Shown here piece by piece: positions 7,310 through 18,340 of a stretch of DNA of 29,693 nt. The stretch is from Chara braunii (taxonomy: Eukaryota; Streptophyta; Charophyceae; Charales; Characeae). The stretch lies in contig BFEA01000585.1 of NCBI GenBank assembly GCA_003427395.1, forward strand, positions 481,729 to 511,421. The letters are read 5' to 3'. The first letter of the stretch is position 1. Every line of letters begins with the position of its first letter. Under the pieces are notes generated by a model that saw only the letters and a list, made by a program, of their open reading frames with translations, did not search any database and was not told the DNA's origin. A program made the translations under genes and the position numbers.

Positions 7310-9420
7310 CTCTCGCCGGCCTAATTTCGAGGTCCTCCGATAAAGTTATAATCTTTATCTATCAACTATGTTGATTCCTCACCTAGTTCTCTCATAGTAA
7401 GACACCATATGCGGTGCTGTTTCAATTAGCTCATCCCTAGTAAACCAGGGATCTTCAGAAGGCTCTTGGGGCCTACCCCTGCGTCCGGATCTATTGACAT
7501 CCTCAGCAACAATGCGGTCGACGTCATTCTTGCCATCCATATCGGGAGGAATCATAGATCTGCGAGACGAAAGTCATTCATTGTTGACACAAGGGAGTAA
7601 CTTGGAAGCATGAAACACCAGTTTAGTGTGCAAATGCGGAGATCTCAACAACATAGGAAGGACCATCCACATCACCAGTTACGTCGAGAATTTTCCACGG
7701 TTCCCTTTACGCAGGCAATAACTTCTTCGAGATGTTCTTCTCTGGAAGAAACTCTTCAGACTCGGCCCAGACCAAATCCCCTATAGCAAACTGTGACGGT
7801 TCGCGGTGCTTATAAGGCTGCTCTATCATCTGCTGTTGTGCTTTCCCTATGTTTTCTCTTGCTTTCTATATGTCCTTTTGATACTGCACAACAAACTCTC
7901 TAGTCTCTGATGGAAGTCTTTGCACTAGATCAGGGTTAAGACAATTGATGGGCCCACCTGGGCGCCAACCTAAATGGCTAGTTCCATGTGCGTTCGTGCC
8001 ATAGCCAAATGCACAGAGTTGTTTTAGGCACTAGCGACCTTAGGTACATGTTCATCCCGGTCTATCTGATCTGGTCGGATGTACATGCGCAACACTTGTT
8101 GCAGCACTTTGTTTATCTGCTCGGTCTGTCCATTTGTTTCAGGGTGTCCACCTGAAGACATAGTCAGATTGGATCCATACACGCTCATAAGTTGTTGGGG
8201 ATGCCCGTAGTCCTTTTACACGCTCATAAGTTGTTGCCAGTGCTCGCCCATCAAGGGATGCCTGTAGTCCTTTACCCAATGATTGAAAAATTCCCGAAAC
8301 ACTAGGTCCGTTCTAACTTCCACAGGGAGTGGTATAAAAACAGTAAACTTGCTAAATCTGTCCACTATCACCATAACTTGACTCTTTCCGTTACTACTCT
8401 TTACCTTAGTGTCCATAAAGTCTACAGACATGGGGTCTCCGGGACCCAATGGTATAGGCAGTGGTGTAAGTAAAACCAAAGGGAGGCTGCGTGGAACTCC
8501 TGTTCCGCTGACAAACTTTGCAGCCTTGTACATAAGCTACACAGTCATTTTTCATACCAGTCCACGCGTAGGAATGCAGGAGGTTAGCATACATCTTCCT
8601 CCAGCCAAAATGCTCCATGGTATCGTGGCATTCCCCGAGGATTAGACTGTGAATCTCACGTTTGGGATGCACATTCTGTCGTGCACAACTGTCTTCTCAA
8701 ACACCAGTCCCTGGGTCACTCTATAATCCGAAACTTCGTGTGGTGTTGTTTGCACCTTGCCAATCAACTGACTATAGACTGGATCACTAGTGTAGGCGGA
8801 CCTAATCTTCTCTTGTAATTCAGCGCCCGCATCCAAGTATGTTACAATGGCACCAAAGAAATCTGCTCACCTACTTAGGGCATCAGCGACAAAGTTGCAC
8901 TCCACTTTGACTGGCTTCAGTTTGTAATCAAACTGATCAATCTCCACAGCCCACCTCATCAACTTAGGTGTCATTCTAGCTTGGGTCTTCAGCCAGCGAA
9001 GTGTGTCATGGTCTGAATACACTTTGCAATGTTGACCTGAGAGGTAGTGTCGCCAATGATTCAAGGCTTCTCTAAGAGCAAACAACTCTCTCATACGTAG
9101 AAGTGGTGACCTTCTCACTAGGTAGTCCACATAATATGAACTGAACAGGTATGTACCCATTTCAATCATTCTGTTGGAGTGCAACACCTATGCCATATTG
9201 ACTAGCGTCACTCGTAACGATAAACGACAAGGATGGATCAGCGACCTTCAAAATCGAGTACTTTATCAAACACTTCTTTAGACGCTTGAAGGCTGAAGTA
9301 CAGTCTGTATCCCATTTCCAGACCGTCTCTTTCCTCAACAGCCTATGCAACGGAGCAGCTATTACAGTAAAGTTTCATACGAACTTGCGGTAATAGTTGG
9401 CTAGACCAAGGAACTGCAAG
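7310..9420 (-). pseudogene. Pol 3' part of element C: RNase H, integrase, chromodomain-like end
   Basis: Minus strand, decayed. RNase H text lies at ~9350-8867 (TSDASQYGIGVALQQ, YSDHDTLRWL, FVADALSR). The integrase zinc-binding part (CHDTMEHFGW ... CKVC) is at ~8660-8540 and the integrase core (MSVDFMD, MVIVDRFSKF) at ~8500-8290. A local duplication and deletion at 8177-8273 replaces the second catalytic region. The integrase C-terminus (QFAIGDLVW, EKNISKKLLP) is at ~7830-7640 with internal stops. A shortened chromodomain-like end (NDVDRIVAEDV, WFTRDELIETAPHMV), lacking the central KQYKVRF strand seen in A and B, stops at 7379-7381. Several frameshifts separate these blocks. Confidence 0.82.
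8177..8273 (-). repeat. Local tandem duplication inside element C integrase
   Basis: ACACGCTCATAAGTTGTTG and GATGCC(C/T)GTAGTCCTTT each occur twice (8178 and 8218; 8199 and 8256). The duplicated block covers the place where the second catalytic Asp motif of integrase should lie, and that motif is missing. Confidence 0.75.
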
Positions 9421-10411
9421 GAAAATGAGCAACAACGAAATGACAAATCCAGTTTACACAATCACATTGAAAGCCAAATAGTCACACCGTGTCCAGAGAG
9501 CAGCATTGCAGCAGTAATACACCAATGGAGGTTTGTAGTACTGAAAACCAATGTCAAGAAGAGCTTTCTCTCGCCACACCAACACAAGAGTCCAGTCCCT
9601 TCACTCTCCTACTTGGCGCTCAGCGCCCAGCCTACTCCTACACAGCTATTATCAGCCCACTAATTGACAATGCAACTGTTGACATCAGCTACAACCCGAA
9701 CTACTTGAAGATGTCGCCCAAAGCAGACCATCGCCAATACAAGGTATGTGCCCTCACATCGTCATCATCATCATCCCTCACCCTTCCCTAACTTTAAACC
9801 CACGTCTTCCTCCCTTACACCCGAAGACCACTCTTGCGCCTCACTGTACTCCAAGCCACCAGCTATGGTGGTTGGGCTATGGCGCTGCCCTCAACAGCGC
9901 CCCTTCTTCCCTGCACGACCGCACGTGCTGCACCTCGCCTCTCAGCGCCAGCAGCAGCCCACGAGCCTTTGCTCCAGCTGCGCTGCCGCTAGCATGCGAG
10001 TGCCTGAATCAGGCTGGCCGGGGAGAGCTCTTTCCTATATGGAAAGAGCTGGCCTGTTCGCGCAGCCTGGCTGGGCTGGGCCTGGGCCCAGAAGCCTCCG
10101 GTAGGCCCCAAGATGTTGTGCTTGTGTGCAGCTACTGGGCCTCTTGCGGTTGGGCCTCCCAACTGTCAATGTATGCTGTGATTCTCGCCCAGGGCCTGCA
10201 TTCTTTCGCCCAGAAGGCCGTAGAAATGTCTTCGTTGCTCGGCCTGTGTTTCTCTCAACCAATTGGCGCATCGCAACTGCCTGGACCCCAAATATGAATT
10301 TGACAGTCGAGGGCCTCTTCTCATATGATAGGCCCGCCTTCACTCAGGGCAGGCACTCTTGCAACAGGGGCCCCCCAGGCCTGTCGAGTACCCAGATCCT
10401 CGCCGAACGAT
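9421..10411. mobile_element. ~990-bp foreign insertion in element C reverse transcriptase
   Basis: The minus-strand RT frame runs to the residues TLTEL at 10412 and resumes with QFLGLANYYRKFV below 9420. Element B has these adjacent (TLTELRSFLGLANYYRKF), so the sequence between is an insertion. It contains an open + frame (9489-9791) with a consensus donor (TACAAG|GTATGTG at 9743/9744), then GC-rich Pro/Ser-type sequence. The minus-strand reading begins TGATCG and ends GCTCA, which would suit a solo LTR, but I see no target duplication. Its class is undetermined. Confidence 0.6.
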
Positions 10412-10716
10412 CATAGTTCTGTCAAAGTACAAGGTGTCAACCAATTTCTGATTGCTGCCATTTTGGCATCTTCCGGTTTGACCCCATCTCCATCAATCAC
10501 ATGTCCCAGGTATAACACCTGACGCTTAGCCCATTCACACTTCTTTGGGTTCAACTTAAACAGTGTGTCGCGCAACTTACTCGTCACTAAACGTAAGTGT
10601 TGTTGGTGTTCCTCTACCGACTTGCTAAAGATCAAAATCTCATCCAAATATAAAACAACAAAATCATGCGTCGCTGGAAGGTAGCAAGGGCGTTAGTCAA
10701 CCAAAACAGCATGACC
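10412..10716 (-). pseudogene. Reverse transcriptase fragment of element C
   Basis: Minus strand. ~10715-10670 encodes a degraded form of the FGLTNAPATFQ motif (LFWLTNALATFQRR). After a frameshift and a short deletion, 10670-10412 encodes HDFVVLYLDEILIFSKSVEEH and then VLYLGHVIDGDGVKPEDAKM. The catalytic YLDD is YLDE, with the second Asp codon replaced by GAG (+ strand 10639-10641). Reverse transcriptase needs both aspartates, so this copy would be inactive even if intact. The fragment ends against a C-rich/CT tract near 10717, and nothing further upstream of C pol is visible. Confidence 0.85.
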
Positions 10717-11588
10717 CCCCGCCGCCCCCCCCAACCCCTCTCTCTCTCTCTCTCGCGCGCCCACGTGCGTGCCCGTTGTCGAACTTCTTTCCAATCATGC
10801 CACCTCTGGCGATCGAAAAGTCAACAGGCTGTCACAAAGGATCTTGTTTGCTTTTCGCAATAAATAAATAAATAAATAGATAAATCAGGCAAATCCCTTC
10901 TTGTTGCATGCATCCTGCTTCAAGCGAGATCCTTCAGTTACCGTCTACGACAATGCCTGGTCTTAGGAATTTTTATTATGATTCGGAACAACAATTGCGA
11001 TTATGCAAATAATAAATCGAAATAAAATGTATGGAACATTATGATTGCTAAATTTAAGAGGTTGAGAACTGTGACATGATCTGAAAGAGCACAACATCAA
11101 GCAATGCCAATCAAACGAATTGGGACTGACTAATTCAAGTCAAAAAGAAGATGATTGAGGGAAGGTGAAAACTCGTAACAATCCCAAGAAACGCAGATGA
11201 GAAGACGCGGCCAGCACTCGTCAAAAGTCCTCACTCATCCCTCTAAGTCCCATCCTCATTCTCTTTTGATTGTGCGCCCCGAGCGCCTCGAGCAATGTCT
11301 ATGTACTTCCCGAGATTGTGGTCCGGTGATATGGAGCCACCTAAAGCCCGCGAGTTCCGAATAGAACCATCCAAGGCCAAAGATTCGAAAACTGAGCGTA
11401 GCACAAAACTCCTCCCACAGAGAAGGGAAATATGGTCTCAAGAAGATCCCTCGTCGAAGATGAATCAACCAAGAGGGCTTTGTCGCTGCCTCATAGTCAA
11501 TCTCTGCTGGTGAGACGCACCTCTTGGCTAGATCAACCAGATCACCCCAACAAGAACCATCGATGAAGTAGAAAGGGACCAAACGCAA
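10717..11588. other. Unassigned stretch between elements C and D
   Basis: Begins with a C-run and a (CT)n tract (10738-10754). It contains an (AAAT)n tract at 10859-10886 and AT-rich sequence to about 11060. A minus-strand frame covers about 11256-11590 and runs on into the D LTR. Its residues are not recognisable and I do not call it a gene. No element boundary is clear on the left. Confidence 0.4.
10859..10886 (+). repeat. (AAAT)n microsatellite
   Basis: AATAAATAAATA repeated, ending TAGATAAAT. Confidence 0.9.
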
Positions 11589-12737
11589 TATATATGAAGC
11601 CAAGGTTCCGCAAAGTGATGAAAATGAATGGACAATGCAGCGTTGGCAAAGCATCACAAGCAATGTACATCTATATACATATGAAAATGACACAATGTAG
11701 CGCAGTGGAAGACTCAAGGATATGCCCTGACCTATCAGAGACTAACGCGATATCCCATCATACACCACATGTGAGAGGGGGAGGGGGGACCGCATACATG
11801 GAAGAAAGGTCCCTCCTTGCACACGCACATAGGGGAGATACCACAGATGAAGAGATGGGGGAGAGGCGAGACGAAGATGGAGATGAGGGAGAAGACCAAG
11901 ATCGAGATAGCAAAGTCCAAAAATAGTCTCCCTGTCAAATGTCGAATCAATGTTTGCCAAAAAATGTTGAGTCAGATCTTGGGCCTCATGCCCGATGGCA
12001 CCTATGCTTGTAACCTCTCTCTCTCTCTCTCTAAAAAGAAGAAGCAGGGAGAAGAGATGGAGGGCGAGACAAAAGAGAAGAATAAGATGTCGTCCTCCTC
12101 GCTATCTAGCCTGCAGGTAACTGTCGCCATGTACTTACTACCGTTGTGGTCCCTGTGCAGGTCGCCGGCGTGGAGCGCGGCTATGACGCCAGGTAAGTAC
12201 CGTTGTTTCGCGTATGACCTCCGCCTCACCTCCTACCTACACCTCTACCTCTACTGAGCTACAGCAGCGTGTCGCCCAAGAATTGTGTCTGCCCAGGTAG
12301 GGCCCAACTACATGTAGTGTTGGGCCCCGCGGGTGTGCCTCCGTGTGCCTCTGGTCCGAGACCAAAACGTGGCCTACTGGGTCTGGACGTCCAAACCCTC
12401 CCTGCTGATGCAGCAGGGTCACCCGCTACTGGACGAACTCGAACTTGGCTCAACAGGGTCTGCCTATGTCCGTATCAAGCCAGAAGTGTGGCCTTGTCCG
12501 AACAGACCCAAGGTATGTTCGAACGTACTAAACAACAAATCCAAAGGACGCCTGAACAAACAAAAATAGGACAACACAATAAATAAATAAATAATAAATG
12601 CTGCCTCAAATCGAAACCTGCGGCCCTAAGGTTGGTGGTGGGCCTCCAGGGCGCATGCTCGACGAGTGTGCGGCCTGGGCCCTCAGCAATCGTGGGGCCC
12701 CCAAAACGGGGCCCGTACATAGGCTCAACATGTGACA
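11589..12737 (-). repeat. 3' LTR of element D (left)
   Basis: Matches 17749-18913 over most of its length with many differences and indels. On the minus strand it starts at 12737 with TGTCACATGTTGAGCC, directly after the polypurine tract. The distal ~20 bases present in the other LTR (17727-17748) are not found at its left end, so the end is truncated or diverged. It contains a (CT)n tract at 12017-12032 and (AAAT)n at 12578-12600. Confidence 0.82.
12578..12600 (+). repeat. (AAAT)n tract in element D LTR
   Basis: AATAAATAAATAAATAATAAATG. The homologous place in the other LTR (18747-18775) has a looser A/T-rich version. Confidence 0.85.
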
Positions 12738-12750
12738 CCTCCCCTTCCTT
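12738..12750 (-). promoter_or_regulatory. Polypurine tract of element D
   Basis: On the minus strand AAGGAAGGGGAGG lies immediately before the TGTCACATG start of the left LTR. This is the expected plus-strand DNA primer position, and it establishes the minus orientation and the LTR boundary. Confidence 0.85.
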
Positions 12751-12758
12751 ATGAAGTC

Positions 12759-12922
12759 AAGTCGAGTCGAGGGCGAAGTTGACGATCCGATGGTGGAACC
12801 TCGACGTGAGTACGGTGTGGAGCCGAAGGTGCTGGCTTGCAAGTCGAGTCGAGGGTGAAGCCAACGATCCGATGGTGGAACCTCAACGTGAGTACGGCGT
12901 GGAGCCGAAGGTGCCGGCTTGC
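12759..12922 (-). repeat. ~82-bp tandem duplication in element D pol end
   Basis: Two copies of a unit reading AAGTCGAGTCGAGGG ... GCCGGCTTGC on the + strand (12759-12840, 12841-12922), with scattered differences. The length is not a multiple of three, so the second copy shifts the minus-strand frame. The repeated peptide (KPAPSAP, HVEVPPSDR) follows the chromodomain-like motif. Confidence 0.88.
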
Positions 12923-14150
12923 CTTGTTGTTCGCGTTCGTAACGAGTGAGAACATCGAGGGTTGTATCCTGAAGGTCCATACGGGTCAACCAGCGGTCAG
13001 CCTTATGCCTACAATAAGAGAAATGTACTCAATACTTCGTCCACTTGGTGTCGTAGCGCCGATGCGAAATGATGTCGCTAACCTCCTGAAAATTGTCCAT
13101 GGAGGGTGGGTCTTGCGAGCGTCCCATGGGAAAGTCACCGTGTTCCGCCGAAGCGAAAAGAGCCAACTTTGAACAGTGGAAGACCGGGTAGACGAGCAAG
13201 TGGGCAGGCACTTGAATGACAAATGCGCCAAGGCCCCATCCATTTCGAAAGGAGCTTACGAGAGAGTTCGCGGCTGAATTCCGTGGAGGCGACCAAAACG
13301 AGGTCGCCGACGCGAAACGGACAAGAATGAACGGCAATTGGTTTGACGGCTCATGTGTTGCTGCGTCTTCAACATCTGGTGACGTGCCTTGACAAGGAGC
13401 TCTTGCATATGTCGAATGAAGATAAAGTGGTTGTCGCTCTCGATTGCCCGTGGGACAATAGTGTCCAACAGTGATGTGAACGGCGAGCTATGCTCGAACT
13501 CAGCAGGCGAAATCCCAATAGCCGGGTGAATGGACAAGTTGTAAGCCAAGTCAACGTCCGGCAATGGCTCAACCCAATCCTTTTGGTCTGAACGAATGAC
13601 AGTGTGAAAAAGAACCTATGCGGTTTGATGCGTGAGCCAAACTCGGTTTGAGAGATGCCCCAGCGTTTGACGAGAGCCAACTGAAAGTTGGACATCAACC
13701 GAGTGTTGTGGTTGTAGACAATCTCCTTGGGGTAACCCTTGGTACAACTCCAACCGGGGTAAAGAACCTCAGCCAACTCCGGTGCCTTGGCGTGATAGCG
13801 ACAAGGCTAAAACGTGGCAAACTTGGTAAGTCTATCGACCACAACGAGGATCCCATCCACACTGGTCTTGTCCTTGGGGAACGGCTCGCTGATGTCTATG
13901 GCAATCGATTCCTGTCGTCCGAAGGGGATCGGTAATGGTCACAACTCACCGAACAGACGATGATTGCGGGGTTTGCAACGTTGATAAACCTCTCATGACT
14001 CGCAATGGCGTGTGACGTCGCAAAGAAGTCCGGGCCACAAAAAGCATTCGTGAAGTCAGCCAATCGTACGATTGGCTCCAAAGTGTCCGATAGCGGAAGT
14101 GTCGTGGAACTCGCCAAGAAGCCCGCGTACTCGAGTGTGGATCACTTCGT
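12923..14150 (-). pseudogene. Integrase and chromodomain-like end of element D
   Basis: Minus strand, several frames. The zinc-binding and linker text is at ~14150-13940. The core then follows with the first catalytic Asp in IAIDISEPFP (codon at + 13894-13896) and LVVVDRLTKFATF. The second catalytic region reads KEIVYNHNTRL, with Asn (13711-13713) where Ty3/gypsy integrases have Asp. YNLSIHPAIGISPAEF (~13545-13490) is the usual post-core motif. The C-terminal domain (GPWRFVIQV, YPVFHCSKL) is at ~13240-13150, followed by DRWLTRMDLQDT and LDVLTRYERE (~13000-12935), which parallel the DRWFTR ... IVRAYE end of A and B. The catalytic site is lost. Confidence 0.83.
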
Positions 14151-14788
14151 ATGCGAAGAAGATCCTTCCCCCACGAGTGGACTAGCAAGTAGCTCTCTTG
14201 GATCCGATAATGCAAAGGCAGCAAATTTGAAGATGCGCAGTTCGCATATTTATTGTGAAACTCGGGTTCGACTTGACAGCCGCGGATGAAGCTGTTCCTT
14301 AAGTCGTAATCATTCTCGAACGTCAAGTAGACCGTGGTACAAAGGTCCGAGTGCTGCGAAAGAGCATCCACAAAACGGTTCAACTTTCTCGGGATGTGAT
14401 CGGGGAAGAAGTCAAACTTATCGATGAAGGCTATCCAATAGGCAATGGTATTATTGACCGTGTCTTGCGATTTGTAGAAGACCAACAAATCGTTATCTGT
14501 GACCCATTGGAATTGATGTCGACCAAGGAGAAAGTGCCACCACCGCTTAAGTGCATCTACGACAACCAACAACAACTCATTTCGTGTGTGATCAATTGAG
14601 TGCACGACGAGCACCTTTTTGCTAAAGTACTCGACCGGGTGCCAATCCATGCCAACGTGTTGCTCGAAGACGACACCAATGCCATAGTCGGACGCATCGT
14701 TAGTGACGCGTGTTGGCAAAACCATGTTATAAATGCGTAAAACCTTTGCGGATAGCAAGGCGGCTATGAGGGCCAAAATGGTTCCCAT
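14151..14788 (-). pseudogene. RNase H domain of element D
   Basis: One long minus-strand frame (14788-13946) covers RNase H and the start of integrase. Expected catalytic motifs are seen in order: TNDASDYGIGVV (Asp), RNELLLVV (Glu), VTDNDLLVFY (Asp) and RFVDALSQ (Asp). This domain removes the RNA strand during reverse transcription. It is the best-preserved enzyme domain of D, but it has no RT palm in front of it. Confidence 0.85.
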
Positions 14789-15074
14789 ATATTGTCACCG
14801 AAGTCGAGCGGCCAATCCTCGCATTGAAGTTGGTTAAATGGGCCGCTCATGCGATAAATGCATCCTTTTGGTGGCACGGCACCAACGCCAAGAATGATGT
14901 CATGGGAGATCGGTCGATCCAGCACCACACCGGTAGGAGACTCAGAGACGTCGGCGAACTTGTCAAGCAACCACACCACTCCGGAGTCGATCGCTGAGAC
15001 GGTCCTAAAAAATATAGGCCGGTCTTGTCGGTCCGCTTATAAGAGCATGTGGACCGGAAAAACTTGGTCGTCAC
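14764..15074 (-). pseudogene. Remnant around the missing reverse transcriptase of element D
   Basis: Minus strand. VVLDRPISHDIILG and GCIYRMS are the segment that precedes the RT fingers in Ty3/gypsy polyproteins (a cognate of the P-x-R-x-x-x-H-x-I pattern followed by YRMS). About 25 residues later the text is already at the RNase H side (ALLSAKVLRIYNM). The whole polymerase core, including the YxDD site, has been deleted, leaving about 60-90 bases of bridging sequence. Confidence 0.78.
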
Positions 15075-15480
15075 AACTGACGACTAGACACCGGATTGAA
15101 GGGTGCGGAAGAGGGATGGTATACTGCACCTCGGCGCCAAAGGCGTCGAGAACGAGAAGCGTTCGCCGATGGAAGTTGGCTATGTCATCCGCACTTGCAA
15201 GCCAAGGCATCCCCAAAATAATGTCGAAGTCTGTGTCCAAGATGTCAAACGCAACCGGCTCGGATGCATGAGGTGTGAAATAAGCCGACACAACTTCAAT
15301 GTGGAGATCAAGAAGTTGATGTGATGCGTCCAACCATCCACCATCTTGATCGCCATAGGATGTGACTTCCTTCGAACTTGTGCGCCAAAGCCGACCCTTT
15401 GTGTAACGAACCGGCTCATAAAATCGGAGTCGCGCCGCTATCCAGCAAAGCGGTGCAGAATGCTTGCCCAACTTGGATGC
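15075..15480 (-). pseudogene. Aspartic protease region of element D
   Basis: Minus strand. ALLDSGAT (+ strand 15428-15451) is the retroviral-type aspartic protease active-site motif. A frameshift follows immediately. In another frame come RFVTQRVGFG and then FDILDTDFDIILGMPWL (~15250-15200), the ILG motif that closes the fold. This enzyme would cut the Gag-Pol polyprotein. It is broken by at least one frameshift. Confidence 0.82.
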
Positions 15481-17520
15481 GGACATAAAGGAGCGGTGTG
15501 TTGTTGTCATTGTACCGCTGCAAGCGAAACTCCCAGGCCACCTTTGCAATATAGGCAAGGCGATCCCCCACTGCAACTTCGTCATCCGTCGGCGAAGTTG
15601 GTGCATAGAAGGATAAGCATGTGTGGAGATGGGCACATAGTCCTGCGCATCGCGGTTAAGGTAACAATTCGTGGAAGGGAGAGGAAGCCATGCAAATCCC
15701 CCGGGCGACAACGAGTCCAAGTGCTCTACGTTGAACTCACGTGCCATATCCCTTGAAGAACCACTTGAAGACGATAAACTGTGTTCGCTTCCGGACGGAG
15801 AAGCAACCACACACACACCTTGTCCTTGAGCTAGAGAACCCAACGATGGGACGAGCTGGGCTGCAAAGTCTTTGAAAGAATGAAGAATGGGAGGACTTAC
15901 GACTTCCTCATGTGCCTAGGAACTAAGGCAGGTCGCTCGCGAAGCAATTCGTTCCGAAAGCGTCGAGAGTGTAGCCGTATCACTCTCGGCGCTACTCACT
16001 TTCCCGAAAGGGACTTTCTCTTGGCTTTCTTTGTACAGCTGGCCGTTTCGTGAAGGTCAATGTTGCACCACAAACAATAATGGAATCTTGTGCGGATCTT
16101 GTAGACGGCCTCCGAGAGACCGTAACGAAGACATAGTTCTTGAGTTGTTGGACCGTTCCCAGGGGATGAAGAAGTGCTTGCCTTCGATTTGCCGCGTCCT
16201 CGACCTTTGGTGGGGCGGCCACCATCCCGGGCGGCTGCTAATCTTTCTCCCTCATCGAATGAAGCAGCCTCGTTCAAAAGAGTTGTTCGGCGTTGTTGCT
16301 ACAACCACGACCACTTTCGGTCGATGTTGATCTCTGCCTTGGCCTGCACAAGACGAATGGCCAGCATTGCGGGCTTGCGTGTTCGTCACGATAATCTGCG
16401 AGGCCTTATCAAATAACGATTCACTCATGGTGAGTGTCTCAACGGCTTGCGTCAATGAATTTTGCAATGTCGGGCACGACCATGCCTATAAAGTTGATTG
16501 GCAAGTCGGGTGTGCCAAGCGTTGGTACTCGGAGATCCAATCCGTGCTTGGCAAGGCGTTTTGATTTAACTTTTGCAGCTTCTCCATTGCCTCAAGCTCG
16601 GACGGTTCTACTTGGAACCGTTTATACCACACTGCCTTGAGATCAGCCCAACTGAACTTCGTGTGCAGCTGGGTGGTGGTGACCTTGTGCGTGGACAACA
16701 TATTGTCGAGCTATGCTTGACACGCGGCCCCCGACCGGTGATATAAATAAGTATAGCGGTTGGGGTTGCGCGCCTTGTGGATGTCCAGACGCAGGTCAAA
16801 TTGGCACCACCATCGAATTGGCTCCGTGTTTGACGCGTCGCAGAAGATCGGAATGCCATCAAACTTGGGTATGCGCTCTTGGGATGACGAGGTTGAACAG
16901 GGGGCTGCTGCACCAATCTGCATCTCCAACTGTTGACCAGTTGCTTGGAGCTGCTGATTCACCGTTTGCTGCTGCCGAGCGTCGCCTACATCATGCTCCA
17001 GAATGTTGATGCGATCGACAAAGTTGGACGGGATGACGGTTGCCGTGGGAGCGGGTTGCTGTTCCAGCTGTTGTATGCGGCTGGTCAACTATGCGACTAT
17101 CTGCTGGTGGTTGTGGACCACGTCGTCGAGGTTGTGGATGTCCTCCTCTTGTGCAATGCAGGTAGCCAGGAGGTCCATGATGCGGGTGAGTAGAATTGCT
17201 ACCTTGGCCCCGCCGTCGGTGGTTGCCTTGCCTTCAAATTCCTTCCGCCAATCAGCGGCCAGTGCATGTAGTGCGCTTTCCTCCTTGAATAGTCCTCGTC
17301 GTCGTATTTGTTCCTCGGCGGCAGCCTTCACTGCTGCTAGGTCATGTTTCTTGCGTTGTTCTTCCGGCAAACGACGTTGTTTCTCTGCTTCCTCCTCTTT
17401 CTTTCATGCGGCTGCCGCCTCGTCTGCCCTCTTCTTCATCTCGGCCATTATGTCCAACATGCGGGCCTCGTAGGCCTCGGCTGTTTCCACTTGCTGCTGC
17501 TCGAGACATGGACAATAACG
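15481..17520 (-). pseudogene. gag of element D, with zinc knuckle
   Basis: Minus strand, one main frame with stops and frameshifts. From ~17500 it opens with a charged, Ala/Glu/Lys-rich predicted coiled coil (AEAYEARMLDIMAEMKKRAD, EEQRKKHDLAAVKAAAEEQI) broken by a TGA, then a Gln-rich linker (~17080-16950). The capsid-like domain follows (IPKFDGIPIFCDAS, SWADLKAVWYKRF, ~16870-16500). The zinc knuckle CLWCNIDLHETASC at 16035-16076 has correct CX2CX4HX4C spacing and lies after a basic Gly/Arg segment. Text from 15990 to 15480 is a Ser-rich linker to protease. In-frame stops lie near 17089 and 16711. Confidence 0.82.
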
Positions 17521-17710
17521 TATGGCTCAGAATGGGACCGGCTTCACATATCAAGTCCGTCATCCTAACCTTACCTTCTGCTTCATCGAAGCCGTTCTGT
17601 AGCCATCTGTGAGCGGGTGAGTGCTAGCATATGCCGCAGGAACGGATGGCAAAGGCTGTTGACATGGCACGGCTAACGGCTGACATGTCGCTGACGTGTC
17701 GCTGCGGATG

Positions 17711-17724
17711 TGGCTCCGATACGA
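17711..17724 (-). promoter_or_regulatory. Primer binding site of element D
   Basis: On the minus strand TCGTATCGGAGCCA begins two bases after the LTR end at 17727. It resembles TGGTATCAGAGCCA, the tRNA-iMet-type site, with two mismatches in the first twelve bases. Confidence 0.6.
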
Positions 17725-18162
17725 ACTGATACATGCTCAGTTGAGAAATGTATATGGAGCCAAGGATCCGCGAAGTGATGAAAACGACTCGAATGGTCAA
17801 TGTAGCGTTATCAAAGCATCACAAGCAATGTACACCCAGATACACATGAAAATAGCACAATGTAGCGCAGCGGAAGACTCAAAGATATGACCTGACCTAT
17901 CACAGACTGACGCGCTATCCCATCGTACACCACACATGTGAGAGAGGGAGGAGGGACCACATACATGGAAGAAACGTCCCTCCTTGCACACGCACTGGGG
18001 GACATGAAGATGGAGATAAGGGAGAAGACCAAGATCGCGACAGCGAAGTCCAAAAATAGTCTCCCTGCCGAATGTCCAATCAATGTCCGCCACAAAATGT
18101 CGAATTAGATCCTAGGCCTCATGCCCGATGTAACCTCTGCCTGTAACCTCTCTCTCTATCTC

Positions 18163-18196
18163 TGAAAGAAGAAGAAGAAGAAGAAGAAGAAGAAGA
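18163..18196 (+). repeat. (GAA)n microsatellite in element D LTR
   Basis: About eleven GAA triplets. The equivalent place in the left LTR (12034-12048) has a short AAGAAGAAG only. Confidence 0.93.
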
Positions 18197-18340
18197 AAGA
18201 GGAGGAAGGAGGGAGAAGAGATGGAGGGTGAGACGAGAGAGAAGAAGATGCCGTCCTCCTCGCTATCTCACCTGCAGGTAGCAGCCGCCATGTAGTAACT
18301 GCCGTCAGGGTCCATGTGCAGGTCGCCAGCGTGGAGCGCA

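Noticed and set aside
9746-10343. Several overlapping frames on both strands in the GC-rich part of the insertion
   Set aside because: High GC lowers stop frequency in all frames; no frame shows a domain or preferred composition.
11256-11717. 153-codon minus-strand frame left of the D LTR
   Set aside because: It straddles the LTR edge, shows no recognisable motif, and its first third is LTR sequence; probably chance.
16031-17568. Plus-strand frames across element D
   Set aside because: They are antisense to the gag of D, whose zinc knuckle and capsid text are on the minus strand.
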